This document shows, piece by piece, positions 34,724-43,516 of a stretch of DNA of 64,000 nucleotides. Under the pieces are notes generated by a model. It saw nothing but the letters and a program-made list of their open reading frames with translations, was not told the origin of the DNA and did not search any database. Origin of the DNA: Spirosoma montaniterrae (lineage in GTDB: Bacteria; Bacteroidota; Bacteroidia; Cytophagales; Spirosomataceae); the NCBI RefSeq assembly GCF_001988955.1, contig NZ_CP014263.1, positions 3,256,001-3,320,000 of the forward strand, written 5' to 3'. The translations under genes were made by a program, and so were the position numbers. Positions within the stretch are counted from its first letter, which is position 1, and the number at the start of each line of letters is the position of its first letter.

Positions 34724-37700
34724 ATGAAAGCATTGCTTTACAGATTCTTAGGAGCCGGTTTTGTGGGCATTTTTCTACTCTTCTGTAGTATAAATGCTCA
34801 GGCTCAGGATCGCCGGGTGACAGGCAAAATTACAGGTGCTGATGGCCCTGTTCCCGGTGCTAACGTATTGTTGAAGGGTAGTCAAACGGGTACATCAACC
34901 GATGCAAACGGCGATTTCACCATCAACGTTCGGGGGGCAAACCCAACGCTGGTAATCTCGGCCATCGGCTTCAAAGGGCAGGAAATTGCGTTAGGCAACC
35001 GCTCTACCGTTAACGTAACCCTCGAAGACGATGCAACTGCCCTCAACGAGGTGGTTGTAACGGGGTATACCACCGACAGCAAGCGGGGTACTACCGGGGC
35101 CGTATCGACCGTGAAAGCCCGCGACCTGGTTGCCATTCCATCGGGAAACGTGGCCCAGCAGTTGCAGGGCCGGGTAGCCGGTCTGACCGTAATCACGAAC
35201 GGGCAACCGGGCACCAACAGCCAGATTCGGGTGCGGGGCTTCGGAGCTTTCGGTGGTAATGAGCCGCTCTACGTTGTTGACGGCGTACCCATCGGTAACG
35301 TGCAGAACAACATCGACTTTGTGGCACCCGACGACATTGCCGACCTGACCGTACTGAAAGATGCTGCTTCGGCTTCGATCTACGGTGCTCGCGCGGCCAA
35401 CGGCGTTATCGTCCTGACAACCAAGAAAGGAAGCCGCAAAGCCCGCAAGCTTCAAGTATCCTACGATGGTCAGTACGGCGTCACGGATCCGGGCCGGGGG
35501 CAGGAGATGCTGAAGCCCACCGAATTTGCCGAATGGACCTGGAATGCGTTTCGCAACTCAGGCTTGAAACCCGGCGATGCAGGCTGGACGCACCCGCAGT
35601 TTGGCAGCGGCCCAACGCCGGTTATTCCAGACTACATCAACGTGGGCGGTACACCGGGTGTGGTGGGTACGGTTAACCTCGAAGCCGAACGGGCCAAGTA
35701 CAACGTGAACCCGGCTTTAGGGCCTATTTATCAGGTGGTTCGGGCCAACAAAGCGGGCACCGACTGGTATGATGAAGTCACGAATGCAGCCCCGGTACAA
35801 CGGCATGGCCTGAGTTTTGCGGGTGGTTCTGAAACCAGCCGTTTCTACATCGGTTTGAGTGCGCAGGATCAGAAAGGTATTTTGATTGCCAACAGCTTTA
35901 AACGTTACACCTTTCGAGCCAACACCGAGTTCGACTTGTCGAAGCGCGTTCGTTTTGGTGAAAACTTCCAGGTAACATACCTGCAACGGTTAGGGCAAAC
36001 CGGGGGCGACCTCGGAACCGGTGTTGCTGCCGATGAGAATGAAATTCTGGCTGCCTTCCGTATGCCGACTATTATTCCGGTGTATGACGAATTTGGCGGA
36101 TACGCCGGTACGGCAGCCAAAGGCTTCAACAACCCCCGTAACCCGGTGGCAAACCGGCAGGGCCTGCTCAACAACCGCAACTTCGACGCCAGCGCGTTCG
36201 GCAATCTCTATGTTGAATATGACCCCATTGACAACCTGACGCTCCGCAGCAGCATTGGTGGGCAGTATTTAAGCTTCTCAGGGTTCAATTACGGTCGTTT
36301 GCAGTACGAAAACTCAGAAAACAACTCCAGTTTCAGCTACGGCGAGTTTGGTGGTAACTCGCTGGGTTGGGTGCTTACGAACACAGCCAATTATAAACGG
36401 CGATTTGGCATACACGATGTGAACGTGATTGTGGGTCAGGAAGCCTTAAACACAGGAGCAGGTCGGGGGTGGAACGGCAGCGGTCTGAACCCTTTCTCGA
36501 CCGACCCTGATTACGTGACGCTGAGTACGGTTTCGGCAACAGGTCGAGTCGTAAACAGCGGCCTCGGGCGGGGTGTTACGTTCAACTCGCTGTTTGCACG
36601 GGCGGTGTATTCATTTAACGACAAGTATATTGTGACGGGCGTAATTCGGCGAGACGGATCGAGCCGTTTCGGTGCTAACAACCGTTATGGGGTATTCCCG
36701 GCAGCTTCGGCAGCGTGGCGCGTATCGTCGGAGCCGTTTATGAAGAACATTCCATGGGTAACAGACCTGAAAGTACGCGGGGGCTACGGCATCATGGGGA
36801 ACTCGAACAACGTGAACCCCAACAATCAGTTCAGCCTGTACGCGGCCAACATTGGTGCTTCATCGTATGACATCAACGGCAGCAACTCCAGCGCGGCAGA
36901 AGGCTTCTTCCGCTCGCGGATTGGCAACCCGGATGCTAAATGGGAAACCTCGATTACAAGCAACCTCGGCGTCGATGGGTCATTCTTCAACAATCGCTTA
37001 GAAGTAATCTTCGACATCTGGCGGAAAGATACCCGCGACCTGCTGTTCCAGCAACCCATTCCAGACGTAATCGGTACGTTTGCCAGCGCACCATCGGTGA
37101 ATATCGGCAAGATGCGTAACCAGGGCATCGATATTCAGGTAATCACGCGCGGTAAAATTGGCAGCGAAGTAGGCTACGAGGCCAATGTGGTAGGTAGCTT
37201 CCTGAGCAACAAGATTGTGGCCCTGTCGCCGGGCCTGGATTACATCACCTACATCAACCCAGGATTCCGGGGCATTAACCCTATTCGGAACCAGATTGGT
37301 TACTCAATTTCGTCGTTCTACGGCTACCAGACGCTGGGCCTGTTCCAGAGTCAGGCTGAAGTCGATGCCGCGCCCAAACAGGAGGGTGCCGCGCCGGGCC
37401 GGTTCCGCTTTGCCGATATCAACGGCGATGGCAAGATTGACCCTACCGACCGGACGTACCTCGGCAGCCCGGTTCCGAAGTTCAGCGGTGGGCTTAACCT
37501 GCGTTTCACCTACAAAGGCTTCGATATAGAAACGTATAGCGCGGCTTTCCTCGGTAACAAAATCTGGAATCAGTCGAAGTGGTTTACTGATTTCTTCCCT
37601 TCGTTTGAAGGAGCCGCCATCAGTGCCCGTGTTCGCAATTCGTGGACACCGCAAAACACCGGTGCTACTATCCCCATTTTCGAGCGGGCGTCGAACTTTA

Positions 37701-37978
37701 GCACCAACACGCAGGGTAACTCGTATTACGTAGAAGATGGCTCGTATTTCCGGATGCAAAACCTGCAAATCGGCTATACGCTGCCCGCTACTATCCTGGG
37801 TAAAATTGGTCTGCAACGCGCACGGGTATTTATATCGACCAACAACCTGTTCACGATCACCAAATACCAGGGTCTCGACCCCGGTGTAGGTGGTAACGCC
37901 GACACCAACTTCGGTATCGACGTGGGTAACTACCCCGTTACGCGGCAAGTATTGGGCGGTCTGAGCATTGGCCTGTAA
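34724..37978 (+). CDS. SusC/RagA family TonB-dependent outer-membrane transporter
   Basis: A 1084-residue SusC-type transporter. It has a signal peptide (LYRFLGAGFVGIFLLFCSINAQAQ), a CarboxypepD_reg-like domain (RRVTGKITGADGPVPGANVLLKG), the SusC junction LNEVVVTGYTTDSKRG, the plug domain (VAQQLQGRVAGLTVI, PLYVVDGVPIGN, VLKDAASASIYGARAANGVI) and a 22-strand-type barrel ending in a VLGGLSIGL strand. It takes up a nutrient, usually a glycan or peptide, with its SusD partner, which starts 103 bases downstream. No hydrolases, sigma/anti-sigma pair or sensor adjoin it, so the substrate cannot be inferred. The 207 bases upstream (34517-34723) hold no gene. Confidence 0.96.
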   Translation: MKALLYRFLGAGFVGIFLLFCSINAQAQDRRVTGKITGADGPVPGANVLLKGSQTGTSTDANGDFTINVRGANPTLVISAIGFKGQEIALGNRSTVNVTLEDDATALNEVVVTGYTTDSKRGTTGAVSTVKARDLVAIPSGNVAQQLQGRVAGLTVITNGQPGTNSQIRVRGFGAFGGNEPLYVVDGVPIGNVQNNIDFVAPDDIADLTVLKDAASASIYGARAANGVIVLTTKKGSRKARKLQVSYDGQYGVTDPGRGQEMLKPTEFAEWTWNAFRNSGLKPGDAGWTHPQFGSGPTPVIPDYINVGGTPGVVGTVNLEAERAKYNVNPALGPIYQVVRANKAGTDWYDEVTNAAPVQRHGLSFAGGSETSRFYIGLSAQDQKGILIANSFKRYTFRANTEFDLSKRVRFGENFQVTYLQRLGQTGGDLGTGVAADENEILAAFRMPTIIPVYDEFGGYAGTAAKGFNNPRNPVANRQGLLNNRNFDASAFGNLYVEYDPIDNLTLRSSIGGQYLSFSGFNYGRLQYENSENNSSFSYGEFGGNSLGWVLTNTANYKRRFGIHDVNVIVGQEALNTGAGRGWNGSGLNPFSTDPDYVTLSTVSATGRVVNSGLGRGVTFNSLFARAVYSFNDKYIVTGVIRRDGSSRFGANNRYGVFPAASAAWRVSSEPFMKNIPWVTDLKVRGGYGIMGNSNNVNPNNQFSLYAANIGASSYDINGSNSSAAEGFFRSRIGNPDAKWETSITSNLGVDGSFFNNRLEVIFDIWRKDTRDLLFQQPIPDVIGTFASAPSVNIGKMRNQGIDIQVITRGKIGSEVGYEANVVGSFLSNKIVALSPGLDYITYINPGFRGINPIRNQIGYSISSFYGYQTLGLFQSQAEVDAAPKQEGAAPGRFRFADINGDGKIDPTDRTYLGSPVPKFSGGLNLRFTYKGFDIETYSAAFLGNKIWNQSKWFTDFFPSFEGAAISARVRNSWTPQNTGATIPIFERASNFSTNTQGNSYYVEDGSYFRMQNLQIGYTLPATILGKIGLQRARVFISTNNLFTITKYQGLDPGVGGNADTNFGIDVGNYPVTRQVLGGLSIGL

Positions 37979-38080
37979 ACAATTTTGTTGAACTGGCGGT
38001 TGGCGAACCAATGCACTTGTTATCAAGCCATTACCGTTAACCGTCAGTACAAACCAACTTATTCAAACACAAAACGAACT

Positions 38081-39835
38081 ATGAATATCACTATCAGGAA
38101 AGTAGCGGCAGGAACTGCCGCCACGTTAACGCTTATGATTGTGGGCGTTGCCTGTCAGGACAAATTTCTGGAAGTGCCGCCTACGGGTCAGTTGAGTAAC
38201 GCACAGTTAGCATCAAAGGCCGGTATTGAAGGCTCGCTGATTGCCACTTACTCAATGCTCAACGGTCGGGGCGACCGGCTGGCTTCGGTAGCCAACTGGG
38301 TATGGGGCGGCATTCGCGGGGGCGACGCCAACAAAGGTACTGACCCCGGCGATTTCTCGTCCATCAACCCAATTCAGCGGTTTGAGACGATCTCAACCGG
38401 CGACGTTGCGGGTACGTGGCAGCGGAAATATGAAGGCATCAGCCGGGCCAACGCCACGTTGCGGTTGCTGGCTTCGGCTGGTTCCGACGTGTCGGCTGCC
38501 GAAAAAACCCGCATCACCGCAGAGACCCGCTTTTTGCGCGGCCTGTACTATTTCGACCTGAAGCGGTTGTATAATAATACGCCTTACATTGACGAGACGG
38601 TCGATTACGGCACGGGTATCGAGAAAGTAAACAACAGCGCAGACCTCTGGCCGAAGATTGAAGCCGACGTGAAGTTTGCTTACGATAACCTGCCCGAAAC
38701 GATGAATGCCGTTGGTCGGGTCAACAAATGGGCCGCAGCGTCGATGCTGGGGAAGGTGTATCTGTATCAGAAGAAATACGCTGAAGCAAAAGCCCTGTTC
38801 GATCTGGTTATCGCCAATGGCAAAACGTCGAACGGCAAAAAGTATGGCTTGGTGCCACGCTACGCCGATCTGTTCAAGGCATCGAACGATAACAACGAAG
38901 AGTCGATTTTTGCCAGTCAGGCAGCGGCCAACACGGGCAACGTAAATAATGCCAACCCGGAGTTTGACCTGAACTTCCCGTATAACACCGGCCCGAATGG
39001 CCCCGGCAACTGCTGCGGCTTCAACCAGCCAAGCTTCGAGTATGCCAACTCGTTCCGTACCGATGCCACCGGCCTGCCCCTGCTCGACGGTTCGTATAAC
39101 ACGGGTGCCAACCAGTTGAAAACCGATATGGGCGTTACGTCGAAAACCGACTTCACACCCGACGCCGGCAACCTCGACCCACGCATCGACCACACGATTG
39201 GTCGTCGTGGTATTCCGTACTTAGACTGGATGGATCACCCCGGTCAGGACTGGATTCGGAATCAGCCGAACGGTGGCCCCTACTCGCCGAAGAAGTTTAC
39301 GTACTACAAGTCGGACCGGGGTTCATTGCAGGATAACTCGTCGTGGACACCGGGCTACACGGCTCTTAACTTCCCGATCATCCGTTACGCCGATGTGTTG
39401 CTGATGGCGGCTGAGTGCGAAATTGAGGTAGGATCGCTGGTGAAAGCCCGTGAATACGTCAATCTGGTTCGGGCGCGGGCCGCCAATCCGGCAGGTTTCG
39501 TAACGCGGGCCAACGGCGCACCGGCGGCCAAGTACGTAATCGCCGAATATCCGGCATCCGTATTTGCCAGCAAAGCGTCGGCAACAACCGCGCTCCGCTT
39601 CGAGCGTCGGCTTGAATTGGGCGACGAAGGCCACCGCTTCTTCGACCTCGTTCGCTGGGGCGTTGCGGCACAGGTACTCAACGCCTATCTGGCTTATGAA
39701 GGTGCATCGAGCCGTTTGCCGACAACGCTGGGCGGTTCTACGTTTACTGCTGGTCAGGATGAGTACCTGCCCATTCCGCAGGCACAGATCGACCTTCAGG
39801 GTAAAGAAGTGCTGAAACAGAATCCGGGGTATTGA
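38081..39835 (+). CDS. SusD/RagB family nutrient-binding lipoprotein
   Basis: A 584-residue SusD-like protein. The N-terminus has a lipoprotein signal (ATLTLMIVGVAC, lipid-modified Cys about residue 26) followed by QDKFLEVPPTGQLSNAQL. The TPR-like SusD core is clear: GTWQRKYEGISRANATLRLL, AETRFLRGLYYFDLKRLYNNTPYI, NKWAAASMLGKVYLYQKKYAEAKALFD, and the C-terminal FPIIRYADVLLMAAECEIE, REYVNLVRARA and FERRLELGDEGHRFFDLVRWG. It sits on the outer face of the outer membrane as the lid of the SusC transporter upstream. ATG 38081 is the only start giving the signal. A strong terminator follows. Confidence 0.96.
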   Translation: MNITIRKVAAGTAATLTLMIVGVACQDKFLEVPPTGQLSNAQLASKAGIEGSLIATYSMLNGRGDRLASVANWVWGGIRGGDANKGTDPGDFSSINPIQRFETISTGDVAGTWQRKYEGISRANATLRLLASAGSDVSAAEKTRITAETRFLRGLYYFDLKRLYNNTPYIDETVDYGTGIEKVNNSADLWPKIEADVKFAYDNLPETMNAVGRVNKWAAASMLGKVYLYQKKYAEAKALFDLVIANGKTSNGKKYGLVPRYADLFKASNDNNEESIFASQAAANTGNVNNANPEFDLNFPYNTGPNGPGNCCGFNQPSFEYANSFRTDATGLPLLDGSYNTGANQLKTDMGVTSKTDFTPDAGNLDPRIDHTIGRRGIPYLDWMDHPGQDWIRNQPNGGPYSPKKFTYYKSDRGSLQDNSSWTPGYTALNFPIIRYADVLLMAAECEIEVGSLVKAREYVNLVRARAANPAGFVTRANGAPAAKYVIAEYPASVFASKASATTALRFERRLELGDEGHRFFDLVRWGVAAQVLNAYLAYEGASSRLPTTLGGSTFTAGQDEYLPIPQAQIDLQGKEVLKQNPGY

Positions 39836-39852
39836 TAAACACCCCCATTTTC

Positions 39853-39888
39853 AAGGCCGCTTCCGAACGTTCGGAAGCGGCCTTTTTT
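39853..39888 (+). terminator. Intrinsic terminator after susCD
   Basis: A perfect 32-base palindrome (AAGGCCGCTTCCGAAC and its complement) is followed by T residues (six T in a row from 39883). It closes the SusCD transcription unit. Confidence 0.92.
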
Positions 39889-39946
39889 GTGTCAAACATT
39901 TAGAAAATAGAGCGGTTATAGTCTACAAATCAACTCAACAAACGTT

Positions 39947-40204
39947 ATGGCTAACAACAAAACCACAAACCAGCCCGGCTCGAACGATAGTCAGCCGCAG
40001 GGCGAACAAACGCGTAATCACGACGCCCGCGATACGGGCAAAAACCGGCCCAATGGCGAGAAAACCATGACCAACGCCAATAAAAGCAAACAGGGTTCAG
40101 CCGACGATTTCAGCCAGATGAGCAAAGCCGAATTGGCCGACGAGCGCGGGGGTCACGGTCGTTCGGGCCACAGCGATAGCCGGAATGGAAGCCGGAAGAA
40201 ATAG
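39947..40204 (+). CDS. Small hydrophilic, probably disordered protein
   Basis: An 85-residue protein rich in N, Q, G, S, K, R and D, with no hydrophobic core: NNKTTNQPGSNDSQPQGEQTRNHD, FSQMSKAELADERGGHGRSGHSDSRNG. It has its own start after the SusCD terminator, and its stop (40202-40204) lies one base before the repeat tract of inverted-repeat copy 2. Composition resembles stress-related or nucleic-acid-associated small proteins of Bacteroidota, but I recognise no named family. It may be a real gene because it fills its gap in a frame with host-like codon use. Confidence 0.6.
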   Translation: MANNKTTNQPGSNDSQPQGEQTRNHDARDTGKNRPNGEKTMTNANKSKQGSADDFSQMSKAELADERGGHGRSGHSDSRNGSRKK

Positions 40205-40210
40205 GGATGA

Positions 40211-40305
40211 GTGATGAGTGATGAACGATGAGTGATGAGTTTGCTGACGCCAGTGTCTTATAGGTGCGTCAGCAAACTCATCACTCATCGTTCATCACTC
40301 ATCAC
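40211..40305. repeat. Long inverted repeat, family A (copy 2)
   Basis: Arms 40211-40250 and 40266-40305 are perfect 40-base reverse complements with a 15-base loop. The inner TTTGCTGACGC and (GATGAGT) heptads match copy 1 at 17721-17789, and each has one GATGAAC variant. It fills the gap to the next gene, ending eight bases before the ATG at 40314. Confidence 0.94.
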
Positions 40306-40313
40306 CTACCACT

Positions 40314-41507
40314 ATGGTTATAGCTGAGCTTCGGCAGGAACACAAAGATATTCTGGCCTACTGGCAACGCCACGCGCCTGACCCAACCAATGGCGGCTTT
40401 TACGGGCGCGTCGATTATCAGAACCGCCCCGACCCTACCGCCGATAAAGGCATTGTGCTGAACGCCCGCATTCTATGGACGTTTTCAGCCGCCCTGCACC
40501 ACACCCAACACGACGACTACCGCGCCGTTGCCGACCGGGCGTTCGACTACATACGTACTTATTTCATTGACCCGCAATACGGCGGTGTTTATTGGTCGGT
40601 CGATTACAAAGGCCAGCCCAAACAACCCCTCAAACAACTTTACGGGCAAGCGTTCGCGCTCTATGGCCTGAGCGAATATGCCCGCGCCACCGGCTCGGCG
40701 GCTGCGCTCGATCTGGCAAAAACACAGTTTCAAACGATGGTCAAGCGTGCGTATGACCCGGTGCGGGGCGGTTTTCGCGAAGCCTTCGCCCGCGACTGGT
40801 CTACGGCGACCGATTATATTCTGAGCAAACCTGCCAACCGGGAAACCAAGACCATGAACACACACCTCCACATTCTGGAGGCTTTTACGTGCCTGTACCG
40901 CGTTTGGCCCGACGCGTCGGTGGCGACACAGATGCGCGGCATGATTGGGTCGTTTCTCGACCACATCGTTGATCCGAAAACCTACCGGATGAACCTCTTC
41001 ATGGACGACGACTGGCGGGTTCGGCGCACGGCTACGTCTTACGGTCACGACATTGAAGCGTCGTGGCTACTGCCCGAAGCCGCCGACCTGCTGGCCGAAC
41101 GCAACCCTGCCGACAAGCCCCTGCAAAAACGAGTGCGTGACGTGGCCGTTCGGATGGCGCGGGCTGCTTCTGCCGGGCTGGAACCCGACGGCGGCATGAA
41201 TTACGAATTCGAGCCGGAAACCGGTCATTTGAACCGTGAACGGTCGTGGTGGGTCATGGCCGAAGCAATGGTCGGCTATCTGAACGCTTATCAGCTTACG
41301 CGCGAACAACAGTTTTTAGACAAGTCACTGGCGAGTTGGACATTCATTAAAAAGTATTTGCTCGACACCAAAAATGGCGAGTGGTTCAGTGGCGTTACCG
41401 CCGACCACCGGGTGCTGGGCACCGAGAAAATAAGCATGTGGAAATGTCCGTATCACAACAGCCGCGCCTGTTTAGAAATGCTCGACCGGCTGGAACAGCT
41501 ACGGTAA
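40314..41507 (+). CDS. AGE-family epimerase, cellobiose 2-epimerase-like
   Basis: A 397-residue (alpha/alpha)6-barrel enzyme. Conserved family segments are FWxxxxxDPxxGGFYGRVD (here YWQRHAPDPTNGGFYGRVDY), NARILWTFSAALHH, YGGVYWSVDYKGQP, YGQAFALYGLSEYAR, MNTHLHILEAFTCLYRVWPD, YGHDIEASWLLPEA and WWVMAEAMVGYLNAYQ. The two catalytic His (in NTHLHILEA and in GHDIEASW) are present. Cellobiose 2-epimerases convert cellobiose or mannobiose to glucosyl- or mannosyl-mannose in the cytosol. No glycoside hydrolase is nearby. Start follows directly on the inverted repeat. Confidence 0.9.
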   Translation: MVIAELRQEHKDILAYWQRHAPDPTNGGFYGRVDYQNRPDPTADKGIVLNARILWTFSAALHHTQHDDYRAVADRAFDYIRTYFIDPQYGGVYWSVDYKGQPKQPLKQLYGQAFALYGLSEYARATGSAAALDLAKTQFQTMVKRAYDPVRGGFREAFARDWSTATDYILSKPANRETKTMNTHLHILEAFTCLYRVWPDASVATQMRGMIGSFLDHIVDPKTYRMNLFMDDDWRVRRTATSYGHDIEASWLLPEAADLLAERNPADKPLQKRVRDVAVRMARAASAGLEPDGGMNYEFEPETGHLNRERSWWVMAEAMVGYLNAYQLTREQQFLDKSLASWTFIKKYLLDTKNGEWFSGVTADHRVLGTEKISMWKCPYHNSRACLEMLDRLEQLR

Positions 41508-41579
41508 ACTGAACAACTATACATAGGTTCTGATAGGTTTCTACTATAAAAATGACGTATAAATGAATGGTTTAGCTTA

Positions 41580-41610
41580 TTGATGACGGGCTGCGACAGC
41601 TATACCTTTG
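41580..41610 (+). promoter_or_regulatory. Promoter of precursor peptide P1
   Basis: TTG (41580-41582), a 20-base spacer and TACCTTTG (41603-41610) match the Bacteroidota consensus well. The same elements with identical spacing precede P3 at the other end of the island (50396-50426). The leader to the P1 start is about 100 bases. Confidence 0.75.
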
Positions 41611-41713
41611 ATACAGGCAAAAGACCAAATTTCTTGTGCACGGAAAGCTGGCTTTTGCCTTTCTCCAAACGCCCCAACGGGTTTCATCAACAACCATAAT
41701 CAATTCAAAAGTC

Positions 41714-41947
41714 ATGAAAAAGAAACTTCAGGACCTTGCTGATGCACTGCTCTCGAAAGAACAGATTAGAACGGTCAAAGGCGGCACTACCTGGTACTGC
41801 AACTGTTATGGAACCTTTACAGGCTTCCCTTCGCAACCCGGGCCGCATCCGGGCTGTACGGTGCTCTGCGGACCTCCTCCGGGCAGTGGTGGTGGCGGGT
41901 CAGGCTGTAGCGATACGCTGCCGGGTTTGCCTCCCTGCAAACCTTGA
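41714..41947 (+). CDS. Double-glycine leader precursor peptide P1
   Basis: A 77-residue precursor. Residues 1-24 form a leader (MKKKLQDLADALLSKEQI plus RTVKGG) that fits the double-glycine rule: L at -12, I at -7, V at -4, G-G at -2/-1. The 53-residue core is Gly/Pro-rich with six Cys, in the pairs WYCNC, GCTVLC, then SGC and PPC. The leader is nearly the same as those of P2 and P3 at the far end of the island, so all should be cut and exported by the C39 ABC transporter here. The number of Cys is even, which suits disulfide bonding. A terminator follows. Activity is unknown; bacteriocin or signalling peptide are possible. Confidence 0.82.
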   Translation: MKKKLQDLADALLSKEQIRTVKGGTTWYCNCYGTFTGFPSQPGPHPGCTVLCGPPPGSGGGGSGCSDTLPGLPPCKP

Positions 41948-41989
41948 GCCCCTGCAAGCCTTACGCTTGTGTATATGTATAACATAGTC

Positions 41990-42030
41990 TGGTACTGGCA
42001 GCGATTCACTAAGCCTGCCAGTACCATTTT
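41990..42030 (+). terminator. Terminator after P1
   Basis: TGGTACTGGCA and TGCCAGTACCA form a perfect 11-bp stem with a 15-base loop, followed by TTTTAATT. It lies between P1 and the glycosyltransferase gene and could attenuate read-through into it. Confidence 0.8.
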
Positions 42031-42062
42031 AATTCATTGGCCCTATTAGCCCTTATCAACTG

Positions 42063-43388
42063 ATGAAAACGGCTTTATTTTTGATGCTGCCTGCGCCCAG
42101 CCATTATACGCCCTGTTTTGGGCTGGCAAATGATCTGAAACAGCAGGGCTACAGGGTTGTGTTTGCCGGTACGCCTGCACTGGCAGCACTTGTTCAGGAA
42201 AGTGGATTCGCGTTCGCTAATTTTGAGTATATGACAGCGTATGAAACACTTACGTTGAAGGCTTTTGCAGGTACGCTGTTAAAATCGGCTGTCGACCGAC
42301 GTTTCTGGCGCGGACGTTACCGGGAATTTCTTCAGGGCATTGCGGCTGCACGGCATTTGTATCTTACTGAACAGCCCGACATACTTTATCTGGATGAACA
42401 CCTAAATCATTATTATCCTTATTTCGCTACGTATACTGACGCAGTTTATCTTATCAATACAAAATTATCGACGCGCCGAAACGCGCACATTCCTCCGCTC
42501 AATGCCGGCTATATAGCCCGCGCCGGTTGGTTGAGTTCATTGTACTCAAATTATCTCTGGACGCGTCAGCAAGTCATTAAGTGGGGTTATCATCTGATAA
42601 ATACCGCAGCTTTCCTCGGGAGAACGGATACCTATTTCCATAATTGCTACATACAACGTTTAGCGAGTACCGTTCGAGCCAGCCGCCAATCGGCTATGTA
42701 TAGCTACGATGCCCTGCCCGGCGTTAAAACGCTCATTCTGATGAGCGATGTCTTCGAATATCCCTGGATGCGGCACCTTCCCGATGAAGCCGTTTTGCAC
42801 TATTGGAATCAGCCACTCCAGACGGCTGACGAACTAACGACGGCCCTTATTGCCTGGAAGCAACCCGATAAATCGTTGATTTACTGCAGTGTCGGCACAT
42901 TGGCGGGTTCGAGTGCGCAGCGTTATATGCGTTTTATTCAGCAGGTTATTGACGCCTTTGGGGGGTCATCAGCCCATCAGGTCATTATTTCAACAGGCCG
43001 CTCCTTTTCTGAAGAATTTGTGAGTACATCAGCTATCCCTGCCAATATTCGTTTAGTCAGCCACGTCGACCAGCAAGCTTTGCTGCCTTACTGTGACCTG
43101 ATGATTACACACGGCGGTTTAAATTCTGTGAAAGAGAGCATTGCTGCTGCTGTACCGATGCTGGGCATTGCCAATCCTGCCGACAAGCACAAAGACACGC
43201 CAGGCAACATAGCCCGCATTGTTTATCACCAAATTGGCCTTCGTTGCCATATCAACGACGATGCAGCCCTGATTCGCCTGCGGGCTGAGACCATTCTGAC
43301 AGACCCAACATTTAAACTCAATGTTAATCGCATGAGAGAAGATATCAATAAACAAAGCGTATCAAAAATGATTAAAATTCTAACATAG
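42063..43388 (+). CDS. UGT/MGT-type glycosyltransferase (GT1 family) of the peptide island
   Basis: A 441-residue GT-B enzyme. N-terminal MLPAPSHYTPCFGLANDLKQQGYRVVFAG is typical of macrolide/UDP-glucuronosyl transferases. The C-terminal domain has SLIYCSVGTLAGSS, IRLVSHVDQQALLPYCDLMITHGGLNSVKESIAAAVPMLGIAN, i.e. the HGGxNSxxE donor signature. No signal or membrane segment is seen. The DNA here is more AT-rich than surrounding genes. It lies between a precursor peptide and a regulator, so it may glycosylate the peptide, but GT1 enzymes mostly act on small molecules, and the known glycocin transferases are of another family (GT2). It may instead act on a lipid or self-protection target. Confidence 0.85.
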   Translation: MKTALFLMLPAPSHYTPCFGLANDLKQQGYRVVFAGTPALAALVQESGFAFANFEYMTAYETLTLKAFAGTLLKSAVDRRFWRGRYREFLQGIAAARHLYLTEQPDILYLDEHLNHYYPYFATYTDAVYLINTKLSTRRNAHIPPLNAGYIARAGWLSSLYSNYLWTRQQVIKWGYHLINTAAFLGRTDTYFHNCYIQRLASTVRASRQSAMYSYDALPGVKTLILMSDVFEYPWMRHLPDEAVLHYWNQPLQTADELTTALIAWKQPDKSLIYCSVGTLAGSSAQRYMRFIQQVIDAFGGSSAHQVIISTGRSFSEEFVSTSAIPANIRLVSHVDQQALLPYCDLMITHGGLNSVKESIAAAVPMLGIANPADKHKDTPGNIARIVYHQIGLRCHINDDAALIRLRAETILTDPTFKLNVNRMREDINKQSVSKMIKILT

Positions 43389-43516
43389 GTGATACTAATA
43401 CACTCATTCTCGATATGAGACATATCATAAGTCACTAATATATTTTTATTCATGTAAAACTTTTTCATAAGTAAATAGTATTATTGCAATAAATCCTACC
43501 TAAGATTCGCTGCGCT

